A DNA stretch of 64,000 nt from Favolaschia claudopus. Lineage: Eukaryota > Basidiomycota > Agaricomycetes > Agaricales > Mycenaceae. Position 1 is the stretch's first letter. The number at the start of each line of letters is the position of its first letter. The notes beneath the pieces were generated by a model. The model was given only the letters and a program-made list of their open reading frames with translations, did not search any database and had not been told where the DNA came from. A program made the translations under genes and the position numbers. Positions 63,901 through 64,000 of the stretch are shown here, in pieces. The stretch is from NCBI GenBank assembly GCA_037176885.1, contig JAWWNJ010000245.1, positions 1 through 64,000 on the forward strand. Reading direction: 5' to 3'.

Positions 63901-64000
63901 GATGATCGTAACCGGAATATAAATCCAGACAACCACCACATGCGCGCCCCGCAAAATGATTCGCAAGTTCCTCCGTTGCGGGCGGAATGCCTGAATGCGC
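60980..64000 (-). CDS. pol: Ty3/Gypsy Pol (reverse transcriptase, RNase H, integrase), runs off the window
   Basis: Minus strand, open for about 1006 codons from the window edge to the stop at 60980 with no internal stop. From the N-terminal side: reverse transcriptase palm with CLDLYSGYDHRDI (first Asp) and PYIDDVPI (catalytic DD), then thumb FLGTVGVLRMFIKDYALLAR. RNase H-like region follows (IVMAVDTSWMAIGI, YGLKRALEAMQYWLLG, TDAKYIQGML). Next is the integrase zinc finger (HDALGHRGG..CHLCQKRR) and the DDE core with NFIVDARCALTRYPEARGL, WIVTDNGAPF and GVVERGHWDL. An acidic C-terminal tail has EEDEEEP. Being uninterrupted, it is probably the youngest Gypsy in the window. The 5' protease and Gag lie beyond the edge. 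Confidence 0.93.
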   Translation of the reverse strand, partial: AHSGIPPATEELANHFAGRACGGCLDLYSGYDHRDIAEGSRDFTTFQTPFGALKLVKLPQGWTNSVPIFHDDVNYILREEIPHVTLPYIDDVPIRGPGTKYLLPDGTCETIAGNPGIEKFIWEHFENLNRVIQRVEYCGGTFSGAKSVLCAGEFHVVGHLCSFEGRKADTDRVGVIQRWGALRDVSDVRRFLGTVGVLRMFIKDYALLARPIQKLTRADVVFEWGDEQVISMERLKIALINAPCLKPLNYDWDSDIVMAVDTSWMAIGIKIYQVDPDDPKKRYYAKFASITLNRREAEFSQPKRELYGLKRALEAMQYWLLGCRKLVIETDAKYIQGMLRNPGMGPNATINRWIEQILMFQFKLKHVKGTNFPPDGLSRREAQPGDEVWVNIEDGLDGNGPPEIHSDWDYFAEQPLELEEFKHDIDTRGGYLQNMDGVATSVLCFNAELDRATDEERIVSMEIKRVYAASNKIVPVYLHTQTYEDKLLPDSELRDVEELREPYDEDHRSSAARLQDERLPIIKEWLKNTLERPTGMEDSSKFRKFMRHASKFFITKDGRMYRKGVNSMHMLVVEKSHRMYMMRSAHDALGHRGGFATKSLLEVRFWWPELEKDVRWYVKTCHLCQKRRLALLKAPPVVSATPSIFQKVHSDVMHMSEQSNGCNFIVDARCALTRYPEARGLRRQTAKKIGMFLLEDVICRWGCPRWIVTDNGAPFIAAIEWLKSKYGIQGIRISPYHSQANGVVERGHWDLRQSLFKATGGDLKKWYYFLHQVLWADRITTRRGMGCSPYFAICGAHPILPLDVAEATWLVEYPDCLISTDELVGLRARALAKHAVHVEEMRIRIAKLKEDNAKAYAEKFKHVIRDYCFEPGDVVLIRNVVDEGSLSGRNRERWWGPVIVVRRTKGGSYIVCEFNGAVWQKKIGKFRVIPYEQRRKLTIGRRIEDLIDISRETLESLENEPEPTYEGEDFQFGKISLNPGAGEIISQEESEGQEHESEVEEDEEEP

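Overview
The window reads as repeat-rich, gene-poor nuclear DNA of a filamentous basidiomycete, most likely a mushroom-forming agaricomycete. Grounds: coding fragments are cut by 45-60 base GT..AG introns, and the recognisable families are ones common in that group (Ty3/Gypsy and Ty1/Copia elements, BED-finger hAT, pogo-like DDE, Mutator-like, RecQ-like and DUF6589-like genes, HECT-like and EST1-like fragments). I found no rRNA, no convincing tRNA and no complete housekeeping gene. Families were assigned by reading motifs, not by database search. Repeat boundaries were set by eye from terminal repeats and target-site duplications (TSDs).

Layout. 1-3.8 kb: non-coding DNA with two MITE-like elements, an ancient duplication and a GGGATCC-rich cluster. 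3.8-7.25 kb: a broken Ty3/Gypsy element cut off after its reverse transcriptase. 7.26-11.57 kb: a HECT-like gene split by a gag-only LTR element with near-identical LTRs and a 5-bp TSD. 12-14 kb: two MITEs and an EST1-like pseudogene. 14.3-21.5 kb: a Copia element that has taken at least four insertions, one of them itself carrying a MITE. 21.6-23.2 kb: a host gene 3' end and a pogo-type DNA-binding fragment. 24.0-26.6 kb: the N-terminal half of a hAT transposase gene split by an intact 962-bp TRIM. 27.1-28.96 kb: a Gypsy gag-protease fragment between 86-bp inverted repeats, next to a chromodomain-LTR end. 30.5-35 kb: a decayed GATA-finger gene, a LINE 3' remnant and a multi-exon gene with a SUMO-interaction-like motif. 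35.5-43.4 kb: mariner-like elements flanking a decayed RecQ-like helicase and a convergent DUF6589-like gene. 44.4-49.2 kb: tandem repeats, a tRNA-like hairpin and a pogo transposase gene split by a 1.1-kb TIR element and ended by a 128-bp palindrome. 49.9-56.6 kb: foldback, Mutator-like and mariner-like elements, nested four deep at 51.3-53.8 kb. 57-60.7 kb: a spliced zinc-knuckle gene with a TATA box. 60.98-64 kb: an uninterrupted Ty3/Gypsy pol reading frame running off the window edge.

The genes do not form a pathway. They are successive layers of mobile elements, and many insertions can be ordered in time because removing the insert and one TSD copy restores the interrupted reading frame. 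The most informative objects are the gag-only element (8696-10420), the TRIM (25251-26212), the inverted-repeat unit around a gag-protease fragment (27126-28284), the four-level nest and the RecQ/DUF6589 pair. Three LTR elements share a primer-binding site resembling the anticodon-stem segment of initiator tRNA-Met, which ties the two non-autonomous elements to Copia.
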